DNA of 8,332 nt from Victivallaceae bacterium (GCA_028717165.1 JAQUOK010000104.1:1-8332); one strand, 5' to 3'. Positions 1 through 5,830 are shown, counted from the stretch's first letter. The notes: a model not told the origin generated them from the sequence alone. Numbers and translations are program-made.

Positions 1-43
1 CATTTTTACCCGCCTTCCCAAAAACTCTTTATGATTTAATGCC

Positions 44-124
44 GCGGTTCGGCAAGGGCGGAGCCTGCCCAAATTTTAAAACGAACGAATGCCGGGTATT
101 TTCAGGATATTCATTCGGAACCGC
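44..124 (+). other. possible nested RNA fold upstream of leuA leader
   Basis: The arms GCGGTTC (44-50) and GAACCGC (118-124) are perfect complements. Immediately inside the left arm, 51-57 pairs with 64-69 (GGCAAGG against CCTGCC, one bulged A, hexaloop). Immediately inside the right arm, CGAATG (86-91) pairs with CATTCG (112-117). The two inner stems abut the outer stem without unpaired bases, giving a three-way-junction shape with a 16-nt A/T-rich linker (70-85). It does not match any riboswitch consensus I know and has no T-loop, so it is not a tRNA. It lies upstream of the best -10 candidate, so it may belong to the 3' end of a preceding transcript, where the GGCA/TGCC hairpin followed by AAATTTT could be a weak terminator. 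It could also be chance. Confidence 0.22.
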
Positions 125-180
125 TGATAGGAAAATCTCAACCCGCATATTTTTTTCTTTTTCATTAGTGTTTTCTGAAA

Positions 181-208
181 TTCGCTGTATAGTAATAAAA
201 GTTATACT
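181..208 (+). promoter_or_regulatory. candidate promoter for the leuA leader
   Basis: A TATACT hexamer at 203-208 (5 of 6 to TATAAT) would place a start site near 215, about 30 nt ahead of the leucine-rich leader ORF. The matching -35 is poor (TTCGCT at 181-186, 16-bp spacer). A second -10-like hexamer TATAGT lies at 188-193. The surrounding sequence is A/T-rich, so chance matches are expected. The call rests mainly on position. Confidence 0.35.
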
Positions 209-236
209 GATTTTTTATTAAAACGATATTCGAGCT

Positions 237-388
237 GACAGGAAATGAACACTGTTAATGACAAGACCCATGGAGGAAAAACTCTGCGCCTGCCCCGGCT
301 GCAGGGGGACTTACTCCTGTCTCTGTAAAGTTCTTCTTGTATCTTCTTTTAGTATAACGTATTTTCCTTATTTTCAGAAACGGAGTAA
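237..388 (+). promoter_or_regulatory. candidate leucine attenuator: leader codons pair with the leuA ribosome binding site
   Basis: TTACTCC (311-317), which is the leucine codons TTA and CTC plus one base, is the exact complement of GGAGTAA (382-388), the leuA Shine-Dalgarno region. Three other pairings compete. GACAGGA (237-243) with TCCTGTC (315-321) would enclose the leader ORF. GCAGGGG (301-307) with CTCCTGT (314-320) gives a hairpin with two G-U pairs. CCTGC (289-293) with GCAGG (301-305) gives another. These share strands, so they are mutually exclusive. A ribosome stalled at the 311-319 leucine codons for lack of charged tRNA-Leu would cover 311-317 and free the leuA start site. This model is inference. 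No strong G/C hairpin followed by a T-run exists between 328 and 395, so translational rather than transcriptional attenuation is suggested. The 7-bp stem spans a 64-nt loop and is only moderately stable. Confidence 0.42.
245..328 (+). CDS. leucine-rich leader peptide of leuA (leuL-like), 27 aa
   Basis: This short ORF is ATG at 245, stop TAA at 326-328. Its C-terminal half is crowded with leucine: residues 13-27 read TLRLPRLQGDLLLSL, with leucines at 14, 16, 19, 23, 24, 25 and 27, the last run being TTA-CTC-CTG-TCT-CTG. It ends 66 nt before the leuA start. Leader peptides rich in the regulated amino acid are the sensor of attenuation in leu operons such as enterobacterial leuL, so the context fits well. 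There is no sequence similarity to E. coli LeuL beyond the leucine run. The weak point is initiation: AGGA (240-243) is only one base from the ATG, closer than a working Shine-Dalgarno normally sits. Expression is therefore unproven. An overlapping 46-codon frame (258-398) competes for the same bases. Confidence 0.5.
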   Translation: MNTVNDKTHGGKTLRLPRLQGDLLLSL

Positions 389-394
389 AATATC

Positions 395-2071
395 ATGAAA
401 TATCCTAAATATGTATATCCTGAACCTGTACGTATAAAAAACCGGCGATGGCCGGACAAAAAAATAGAAAAGGCTCCCATCTGGGCTTCCGTCGACCTGC
501 GCGACGGCAATCAGGCCCTGCCGATCCCGATGGCCCCGGAAACCAAGCTCAATTATTTCAGGATGCTCGTTAAAATAGGCTTTAAGGAAATCGAAGTCGG
601 TTTTCCGTCCGCTTCACAGGATGATTTTGATTTCGTGCGTACCCTGATCGAAAAAAATTATATTCCGGATGATGTCCGCATTGCGGTACTGACCCAGGCG
701 CGCCAGCACCTGATCACCCGCACAGCCGAATCCCTGAAAGGAGTCCGTCAGGCCCTGCTGCATTGCTATGTTCCGACTTCCGACCTCCACGGCCGTTTCG
801 TTTTCGGCCGGAACCGCGAAGAAGTAAAGCAAATGACGGTGGACGGTACCCGCATGGTTAAGGAAGCGGTTAAAGCCGCCGGTTTGGAAGGGCGCATCGC
901 CTACGAATTTTCTCCCGAAGAATTCACGGATACCGACATTGATTTCGCGATAGAAGTCTGCACCGCGGTCAAAGAAACCTGGGGCCCGGCGGCAAAACAT
1001 GATTTTATCCTTAATCTGCCGGCGACGGTCGAGCGCCGTCCTCCGTATCAATACGCCGATATGATCGAATATTTCTGCGGCAACTTTCCCTATATTGCAG
1101 AAAGCACGATCAGCATTCACGCCCACAATGACCAGGGCTGTGCGGTCGCGGCCAGCGAAATGGCCCTGCTTGCCGGGGCGGAACGGGTTGAAGGTACGAT
1201 ATTCGGGCACGGCGAGCGTACCGGGAATCTGGACATATCCGTACTTGCCTTGAATTTCCTGTCCCGCGGCATAGATCCAGGGCTGGATTTTTCCAATATG
1301 CCGGAAATCGTCAAATGCGTGGAAGAAGCTTCCGGGCTGGACGTTCACGCCCGGCACCCCTATGCCGGACAACTGGTATTCACCGCGTTTTCGGGTTCGC
1401 ATCAGGATGCGATCCGCAAAGGCATCGATCGCCGGGCTAAAAGTTCCGAGTTCTTTAAACAGGGCTGGAAAGTTCCTTACCTGCACATCGACCCGGCCGA
1501 CCTGGGCCGCGTTTATGAAAAACTTATCCGCATCAACAGTCAGTCAGGAAAAGGCGGGATCGCTTTTGTGCTGGAAAAGGAATTCGGAATTTACCCGCCG
1601 AAACAGATGCATCCGGAAATCGGTGCGGAAGTTCAGCATTATTTGGACGCAAAAGGCGGCGAGATCGATTCCGCCCAACTGCTTGAAATATTCAACTCCC
1701 GCTTTGTGAATATCGCCGGCAAATATGTGATGACCAAGTACTCCCGCGTTATCCTTGAGGACGAGTCCATTGAAGTCAAAGCCGACATCTCCATTGACGG
1801 CCGCTGCTTTACGGTCAAGGGACGCGGGAACGGCCCGATTTCGGCAATCGTTCATGCCTTGCAGTGCTGTCCGGAAATACCGGATTTCCAGCTTGACGAT
1901 TTTTCCGAAAGAACTCTCGGACACGATGCCGACGCAACCGCGATAGCTTTTGTGGGGATCAGGCCGAAAGATTCCGGGAACCTGATTTACGGAGCCGGTG
2001 AACATTCAAACATTGACCGGGCGGCAATAGCTGCGCTGTTCAGCGCCCTGAACCGCTTTGCGGCCAAATAA
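395..2071 (+). CDS. leuA: 2-isopropylmalate synthase, type 2
   Basis: This enzyme makes the first committed step of leucine synthesis: acetyl-CoA plus 2-ketoisovalerate gives 2-isopropylmalate, in the cytoplasm. The N-terminal block SVDLRDGNQAL (residues 32-42) is typical of the longer, yeast/mycobacterial-like type-2 LeuA. The TIM-barrel catalytic domain spans roughly residues 28-310. Asp37, His242 and His244 (HAHND) and Asn278 (GHGERTGN) are the expected divalent-metal ligands, and EFSPEEF (171-177) is also present. A linker follows, then the C-terminal LeuA dimer/regulatory domain (about 410-555), the site of leucine feedback inhibition in the family. At 558 aa it is full length. The start at 395 has GGAG at 382-385, nine bases upstream. 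No leuBCD genes are in the window; the next gene encodes a peptidase. A leader with leucine codons precedes it. Assignment is firm. Confidence 0.96.
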   Translation: MKYPKYVYPEPVRIKNRRWPDKKIEKAPIWASVDLRDGNQALPIPMAPETKLNYFRMLVKIGFKEIEVGFPSASQDDFDFVRTLIEKNYIPDDVRIAVLTQARQHLITRTAESLKGVRQALLHCYVPTSDLHGRFVFGRNREEVKQMTVDGTRMVKEAVKAAGLEGRIAYEFSPEEFTDTDIDFAIEVCTAVKETWGPAAKHDFILNLPATVERRPPYQYADMIEYFCGNFPYIAESTISIHAHNDQGCAVAASEMALLAGAERVEGTIFGHGERTGNLDISVLALNFLSRGIDPGLDFSNMPEIVKCVEEASGLDVHARHPYAGQLVFTAFSGSHQDAIRKGIDRRAKSSEFFKQGWKVPYLHIDPADLGRVYEKLIRINSQSGKGGIAFVLEKEFGIYPPKQMHPEIGAEVQHYLDAKGGEIDSAQLLEIFNSRFVNIAGKYVMTKYSRVILEDESIEVKADISIDGRCFTVKGRGNGPISAIVHALQCCPEIPDFQLDDFSERTLGHDADATAIAFVGIRPKDSGNLIYGAGEHSNIDRAAIAALFSALNRFAAK

Positions 2072-2085
2072 GGAGTAATGACCTG

Positions 2086-3138
2086 ATGAAAAAATATGCT
2101 TCTATCGTAGTAATTTTGATTATTGTCGTTCTGGCGCATATTTTCTTTCTCAGACCTCTCATTTCCCAGCGGCCGGAAGCAAAACCGGAAGCTCGCGAAC
2201 CGCAGGCGGAAAAAGTTCCTGAAATTTCCCCGCCGACTTATAAAACCGCCTCAAAAAACCCGCGTTTCGGTAAGCTTTTCGATTACCGGAAAGCGGTTTG
2301 GGGCGATAAACTTCCGGTCGCGAACTGTAAAATGGTAAAAACCGGCATACTGGCAGACCTCGATACTCACAAGGTGCTGTGGGCTAAAAACCCCCGAACC
2401 GAAGTTCCGATCGCGTCCATGACGAAAATGATGACCCTTCTGCTGGCTTTCGAAGCAATGGACGAACGCCCCGGCCTGGATCTGGACACCCCGGTTAAAG
2501 TTACGCGGGCGGCCTACAGGATTGGAGGGTCCCAGGTTTACCTGGATCCCAAGGAAACGCACCCTTTCGGGGAACTGCTCAAATCCATGGCGGTCAAAAG
2601 CGCCAATGACTCCGCCTATCTGGTCGGGGAATATGTCGGCAACGGCAGTATGGAGCTTTTCGTAAGCCGTATGAACAAGCGTGCCTATGAGTTAAAAATG
2701 GCGAGTACAAATTTCGTGAATGTCCACGGTTTGACCATCGACAAAAAAAGTTCGACCAGTTGCCCCGAAGGGTTGACGATACTGGCGGAAAATCTCTTGC
2801 AGTATCCCATCCTGATAGAATGGACTTCCACCAGGGAAGGCTATTTCCGTCCGGAAGGCGACAAAAACCGGCAGTTTATGACCAACACCAACAAGCTGCT
2901 TGGGAAGTGCACCGGGGTTGACGGCATAAAGACCGGTTATACCAAAGACGCCGGTTTCTGTATTACCGCCAGTTGTCTGCGCGGCGGCAAAAGGCTGGTC
3001 GCGGTGGTAACCGGATTCAAGAGCGCCAAACTCCGGAACGATTTTGTCGCCAAGCTTCTTGCCTGGGGATACCAGAAAGCTTTCGAGCCGGAAACAAAAT
3101 CCGCCGGAACTAAACCGCAGATTCCCGCCCCGAAATAA
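2086..3138 (+). CDS. D-alanyl-D-alanine carboxypeptidase (serine peptidase S11, PBP5/DacA type)
   Basis: Members of this family trim the terminal D-Ala from peptidoglycan pentapeptides in the periplasm. All three penicillin-binding motifs are present: SMTK (Ser111 nucleophile, Lys114), SAN (172-174) and KTG (282-284). Residues about 6-24 form one hydrophobic helix with a short positive N-terminus, followed by a Pro/Glu-rich linker (29-50). The protein therefore looks anchored by its N-terminus, with no obvious signal-peptidase site. The chain ends about 65 residues after KTG in a Lys/Pro-rich tail, so the C-terminal beta domain and amphipathic membrane helix of E. coli PBP5 are missing, as in many shorter DacA homologues. 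AGGAG (2071-2075) overlaps the leuA stop codon, and the start is 14 bp after leuA, so the two are likely co-transcribed. Which paralogue (DacA, DacC, DacF) cannot be told. Confidence 0.92.
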   Translation: MKKYASIVVILIIVVLAHIFFLRPLISQRPEAKPEAREPQAEKVPEISPPTYKTASKNPRFGKLFDYRKAVWGDKLPVANCKMVKTGILADLDTHKVLWAKNPRTEVPIASMTKMMTLLLAFEAMDERPGLDLDTPVKVTRAAYRIGGSQVYLDPKETHPFGELLKSMAVKSANDSAYLVGEYVGNGSMELFVSRMNKRAYELKMASTNFVNVHGLTIDKKSSTSCPEGLTILAENLLQYPILIEWTSTREGYFRPEGDKNRQFMTNTNKLLGKCTGVDGIKTGYTKDAGFCITASCLRGGKRLVAVVTGFKSAKLRNDFVAKLLAWGYQKAFEPETKSAGTKPQIPAPK

Positions 3139-3344
3139 TTCTGTCGGTTTATCTGATTAAGACTCATGCGAAATACAAATTCCGCAATAAAATTATTGAT
3201 TGCAAGACCAGTTGCTTGTGCTGGGAAAACGTAAACTGCTTTGCATTTGTCCGATTACTTTTCCGCTTAGTATTGATTTTTCGTTCCAGACAAAGTATAT
3301 TATTATTTGCGGTATTTGCGTCTAACGGAAAAAGAGGAGGGATC
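3139..3344. other. intergenic gap before the oxygen-response cluster
   Basis: This A/T-rich gap follows the carboxypeptidase gene. I see no convincing terminator hairpin. Around 3185-3198 an inverted repeat, CAATAA and TTATTG two bases apart, could be an operator but is also typical of A/T-rich sequence. The only well-formed element is the promoter listed separately at 3273-3301. Short open frames on either strand here look like chance. Confidence 0.5.
3273..3301 (+). promoter_or_regulatory. sigma-70-like promoter for the DUF6868/hemerythrin genes
   Basis: TTGATT (3273-3278) and TATATT (3296-3301) are separated by exactly 17 bp, matching the -35/-10 consensus at 4 and 5 of 6 positions. Transcription would start near 3308, about 37 nt before the ATG at 3345, leaving room for the strong GAGGAGG ribosome site. 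It is the best promoter match I found by eye in this window. Confidence 0.5.
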
Positions 3345-3590
3345 ATGACAATTCAAACATTGACGGCGTTTTTCATGTGGTGCACGATCATTAACGCGGC
3401 GCTGCTGGTAATTTCTTCATTAATCGTTCTTTTAATGGCTGACTGGATTTACAATTTTCACAGCAGGCTGTTCGCAATTCCCCGGGAAGCATTCGATATT
3501 ATTATTTATTCGTTTCTGGGATTTTTCAAAATAATGATTTTTATTTTCAATCTCGTACCCTGGATCGCCCTGTCGATAATCGGAAGTTGA
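3345..3590 (+). CDS. small two-helix membrane protein, DUF6868-like
   Basis: This 81-aa protein is very hydrophobic, with a predicted membrane helix at about residues 7-31 and a second at about 51-79. A short charged/aromatic loop between them (ADWIYNFHSRLFAIPREAF) should lie on one face of the membrane. The overall pattern, including the C-terminal NLVPWIAL, resembles the DUF6868 family as I remember it. No function is established for that family. The ATG at 3345 is chosen over an upstream in-frame ATG at 3216 because GAGGAGG (3334-3340) sits just before it and homology-like sequence begins here. It lies 30 bp before the hemerythrin gene and probably shares its transcript. A role linked to oxygen or redox handling in the membrane is inferred from context only. 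Confidence 0.8.
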   Translation: MTIQTLTAFFMWCTIINAALLVISSLIVLLMADWIYNFHSRLFAIPREAFDIIIYSFLGFFKIMIFIFNLVPWIALSIIGS

Positions 3591-3620
3591 CAATAACGCA
3601 ATAATTCGAAGGAAACCCAA

Positions 3621-4037
3621 ATGATCGTAAACCCGCAGGAATACATGACCGGCATACCCGCAATAGATAACCAGCATGCGCATTATGTCGAACTGCTTAA
3701 CGAATTCGTTGTCGGGAGCCGGACGGGTAACGTAAGCCGGAATGAATTCAATGAAGGCGTCAATAAAGTTGTCGCCTATGCCCTCGATCATTTCGACTCG
3801 GAAGAATTCCTTATGCGTTCCATCGATTACCCGTTATATGAAGAGCATCTGCTCAAGCATAATATCTTCCGGGAAAAAATGGACGGCCTGCTGGCGGAAA
3901 CGGATTCCGTCGAAATTAACATCGGCGACTATATGAACGAACTTTCAAAATGGCTCATTGAATGGTTCAAAATCCAGATAATGGATGATGACGTCAAACT
4001 GGCCGAATATATCAGGGGAAACAATATCACCTGTTGA
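3621..4037 (+). CDS. bacteriohemerythrin-like diiron protein, one His ligand replaced by Gln
   Basis: Hemerythrins are four-helix bundles that bind O2 reversibly at a non-heme diiron centre. This 138-aa protein aligns over the whole single-domain family. His19 (IDNQH), His57 and Glu61 (HFDSE), His76 and His80 (YEEHLLKH) and Asp124 correspond to His25, His54, Glu58, His73, His77 and Asp106 of the sipunculid proteins. The seventh ligand is unusual. Where the family has WLVNHIxxxD, this protein reads WFKIQIMDDD, putting Gln119 (codon CAG at 3975-3977) in place of His101. There is no signal peptide or membrane segment, so it is cytoplasmic. AAGGAAA precedes the ATG. Known roles of bacterial homologues are O2 delivery, storage or sensing; with a changed ligand, reversible O2 binding cannot be assumed. 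NiSOD lies just downstream. Confidence 0.9.
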   Translation: MIVNPQEYMTGIPAIDNQHAHYVELLNEFVVGSRTGNVSRNEFNEGVNKVVAYALDHFDSEEFLMRSIDYPLYEEHLLKHNIFREKMDGLLAETDSVEINIGDYMNELSKWLIEWFKIQIMDDDVKLAEYIRGNNITC

Positions 4038-4065
4038 TAAGCTCAAACGCATAAATATTTATAAC
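4034..4065 (+). promoter_or_regulatory. perfect 12-bp palindrome with a -35-like hexamer, upstream of sodN
   Basis: ATAAATATTTAT (4051-4062) is a perfect palindrome in the 123-bp gap before sodN. TTGATA (4034-4039, 5 of 6 to TTGACA) overlaps the hemerythrin stop codon, but no good -10 lies at ideal distance: TATAAC (4060-4065) gives a 20-bp spacer. It could be an operator for a metal- or redox-responsive repressor such as a Fur-family protein, but it matches no Fur, Nur or NikR consensus that I can confirm. A/T palindromes also arise by chance. Confidence 0.3.
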
Positions 4066-4160
4066 ATAAACATTGTGCATCCAAACTTAAATCGAAGTTA
4101 GTGATGCTGCAGAAAAATAGGTTTGACCGCTTAGACGGAAATTAGAAGAGGAGTAAGTTT

Positions 4161-4634
4161 ATGAGAGGATACCGGAAATTGCGGACGGCGCTGCTTCTGG
4201 CAGTTGTTGCGGCGGCGGTTTCAATTCAAAAAGTAAACGCCCATTGCCAGGTTCCCTGCGGAATATATGATGACCATGCGCGGGTTGCAGCCATGCTGGA
4301 AGACGCCGCGACGGCGGAAAAGGCCGTTAAGGAGATTGCCGGACTTGCGGGCAAAACCGACGCGCAATCCGGGAACCAGTTGATACGCTGGGTGATGAAC
4401 AAGGAGAAATACGCCCAGAGCATCATTTCCACAATCAGCGACTATTTTCTGACCCAGCGGGTAAAGCCGTCTCAGAAAGATTACCTCGAACGCCTGGTAA
4501 AGCACCATGCGGTAATTATCGCGGCAATGAAGGTCAAGCAGAACGTCGATCTCAAATATGTGGAAGATCTGAAAAAATGTATTGAGGCTCTGGCAGGGTA
4601 TTATCCTGAACACGAGCACGAACATCGGCATTAA
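4161..4634 (+). CDS. sodN: secreted nickel superoxide dismutase
   Basis: NiSOD converts superoxide to O2 and H2O2 with a single nickel held by the N-terminal hook of the mature protein. The 157-aa precursor begins with a Sec signal peptide (MRGYRK, then a hydrophobic stretch about 9-22) ending VNA before His28. Cleavage there yields HCQVPCGIYD, matching the hook HCxxPCGxY: His1 amine and side chain, Cys2 and Cys6 as nickel ligands, and Tyr9. Position 3 is Gln where the Streptomyces enzyme has Asp. Downstream, IRWVMNKE and SDYF (93-96) match family positions. The mature 130 aa exceeds the 117 of Streptomyces, partly through a C-terminal tail HEHEHRH with four histidines, possibly nickel-binding. 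Signal peptidase would expose the ligand, so a SodX-type maturase is not needed, and none is present here. AGAGGAG (4147-4153) sets the start. Extracytoplasmic location is inferred. Confidence 0.93.
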   Translation: MRGYRKLRTALLLAVVAAAVSIQKVNAHCQVPCGIYDDHARVAAMLEDAATAEKAVKEIAGLAGKTDAQSGNQLIRWVMNKEKYAQSIISTISDYFLTQRVKPSQKDYLERLVKHHAVIIAAMKVKQNVDLKYVEDLKKCIEALAGYYPEHEHEHRH

Positions 4635-4657
4635 CTTGATTCAAAGAGGAGGAATTT

Positions 4658-5032
4658 ATGTTAAACGTCAAACTGGATGAAAAAAACGGTATTGTCATGG
4701 TTGAACCCCTGGGGAGTTTGTCCAAGGACGATTTCAAGGCGGCCGCCGCCATAATCGATCCGTATATTGAAAAAACGGGACATTTGAACAGCGTTCTGGT
4801 CCATGCGAAATCCTTCCCCGGATGGGATTCATTCAACGCTTTGGTGAAACATCTGGAGTTTGTCAAGGAACACCACAAGAAAGTAAGCAAGGTAGCTTTC
4901 GTTACGGATTCGCCGATCGGCTGTTTCGCGGAACATGTTGCCGGTCATTTTCTCAAGGCGGCAGTCAGGCATTTCCCGTTTAAAGATCTGGAAGAAGCAA
5001 AGAACTGGATTGCAAACGCTCAAAACCGTTGA
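4658..5032 (+). CDS. SpoIIAA-like (STAS-fold) protein
   Basis: This 124-aa soluble protein matches the SpoIIAA-like family. The block HAKSFPGWDSFNALVKHLEF (49-68) followed by VKEHHKK and VAFVTDS (79-85) is its hallmark. The fold is expected to be an alternating beta/alpha sheet related to anti-sigma-factor antagonists. I see no clear equivalent of the phosphorylatable serine of true SpoIIAA, so sigma-factor control should not be assumed. No biochemical role is established for this branch. It starts 23 bp after sodN with a strong AGAGGAGG site, so it is almost certainly in the same transcript. A stress-linked role beside NiSOD is inference. Its stop is 12 bp from the stop of the convergent minus-strand gene; no convincing terminator hairpin is visible in between. 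Confidence 0.85.
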   Translation: MLNVKLDEKNGIVMVEPLGSLSKDDFKAAAAIIDPYIEKTGHLNSVLVHAKSFPGWDSFNALVKHLEFVKEHHKKVSKVAFVTDSPIGCFAEHVAGHFLKAAVRHFPFKDLEEAKNWIANAQNR

Positions 5033-5044
5033 CACGGGTATCGT

Positions 5045-5803
5045 TCAGGCGTCCGCTTTCTGTTTCGTAATTTTTTGTATCCTGCGCAGCATGGATTCAT
5101 AATGTGAGCCTTTCCAGAATAATTTGCCGCAATTTTGGCAGCGGTAAAATTCATGGTAATATTTTTTTGTAAGCGGTTCAAGCAATTCAATAATTTCCGC
5201 TTTTTCGACCGCCTCAAGCCGACCGTTACAGGAAATGCAGCGGTTAAACGGGGATATCTGCGAATAAAGATCGAAGCGACAAAGAATTTCCTCTGCCTGT
5301 TCTTCCGGAATCTGCGAACGCACCCAGTAACCGCGGGTCACCTTGCCTATCTTCAATAAACCGCTGTCGCGGGTCAGGATTATGCGTTTTTCGGCAACGG
5401 CAATATCGGCTATTTCCGGATCATCGTAATCATTGCGGTATAAACAGTCGAAGCCGAGCATTCGCAGGCGCCGGGCCAGTGCGCCCAGATTGACGTCGAG
5501 GATAAAGCGTGAACGGCGCAGCGGTTTGGGCCGCAAATGGACAAGCGGACTTATATCGAGGCTTTCGAAAACGGGGTAGACCGCCACCCGTTCGCCGCCG
5601 CTGAGCCGGTATGAAAAATCGACGGACCTGCCGTTGACGATGATCAGATCAGCCTCGACATGAGGAACGCCGACAGCTTCAATAGCATCCTTCACGGAAC
5701 ATGCGCCTTCATATTTGTGCAGAAAACTGCACTTTTTCCGCGCTGTCGGCAGGAAATCGTTCAGCTCTTCATAAAACCGGAATTCCGTATATTTGACGCT
5801 CAT
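5045..5803 (-). CDS. Mut7-C family protein: ubiquitin-like domain fused to PIN-like RNase and zinc ribbon
   Basis: This 252-aa protein has two parts. Residues about 1-90 form a ubiquitin-like/ThiS-like fold (FRFYEELNDFLP near the start; LIIVNGRSVDFSYRLSGGERV in the middle), the Mut7-C ubiquitin domain. Residues about 97-245 form the Mut7-C RNase domain, a PIN-like fold with acidic Asp103 (FILDVNLG) and Asp146 (LTRDSGLL). It also has two Cys pairs, CISC (189-192) and CQNC (222-225), that make a zinc ribbon. This architecture is widespread in bacteria. Ribonuclease activity is predicted for the family but the substrate is unknown. It begins 27 bp after the adaptor gene on the same strand, so the two may be co-transcribed, although no functional link is apparent. 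No clear Shine-Dalgarno precedes the ATG; the start is kept because the family motif begins a few residues in. Confidence 0.9.
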   Translation of the reverse strand: MSVKYTEFRFYEELNDFLPTARKKCSFLHKYEGACSVKDAIEAVGVPHVEADLIIVNGRSVDFSYRLSGGERVAVYPVFESLDISPLVHLRPKPLRRSRFILDVNLGALARRLRMLGFDCLYRNDYDDPEIADIAVAEKRIILTRDSGLLKIGKVTRGYWVRSQIPEEQAEEILCRFDLYSQISPFNRCISCNGRLEAVEKAEIIELLEPLTKKYYHEFYRCQNCGKLFWKGSHYESMLRRIQKITKQKADA

Positions 5804-5830
5804 AAAATCAATTCCCGGTTACCGCCGGGA

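Noticed and set aside
39..221. 60-codon frame in the upstream region.
   Set aside because: No ribosome site, biased Phe/Ser composition from A/T-rich DNA, and it overlaps candidate RNA structure and promoter.
258..398. 46-codon Cys-rich frame overlapping the leuL-like ORF, with its TGA overlapping the leuA ATG (ATGA).
   Set aside because: The overlap would suit translational coupling, but it has no ribosome site at proper distance and its second half is low-complexity Phe/Ser/Tyr sequence from a T-rich spacer. The leucine-rich frame fits the leuA context better. Kept only as an alternative.
614..1486. 290-codon open frame antisense to leuA.
   Set aside because: It is a by-product of codon bias in leuA: no recognisable domain, no ribosome site, and leuA is unmistakable on the other strand.
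3216..3344. Upstream in-frame extension of the DUF6868-like gene.
   Set aside because: The extension runs through the promoter (3273-3301), and the strong GAGGAGG lies just before the ATG at 3345.
3164..3346. 60-codon minus-strand frame in the 3139-3344 gap.
   Set aside because: Asn/Thr/Lys-rich composition typical of chance A/T-rich frames, and it opposes the well-formed promoter.
5026..5046. Possible bidirectional terminator between the convergent stops.
   Set aside because: Only CCGT/ACGG (4 bp) pairs and no T-run follows on either strand, so I do not call it.
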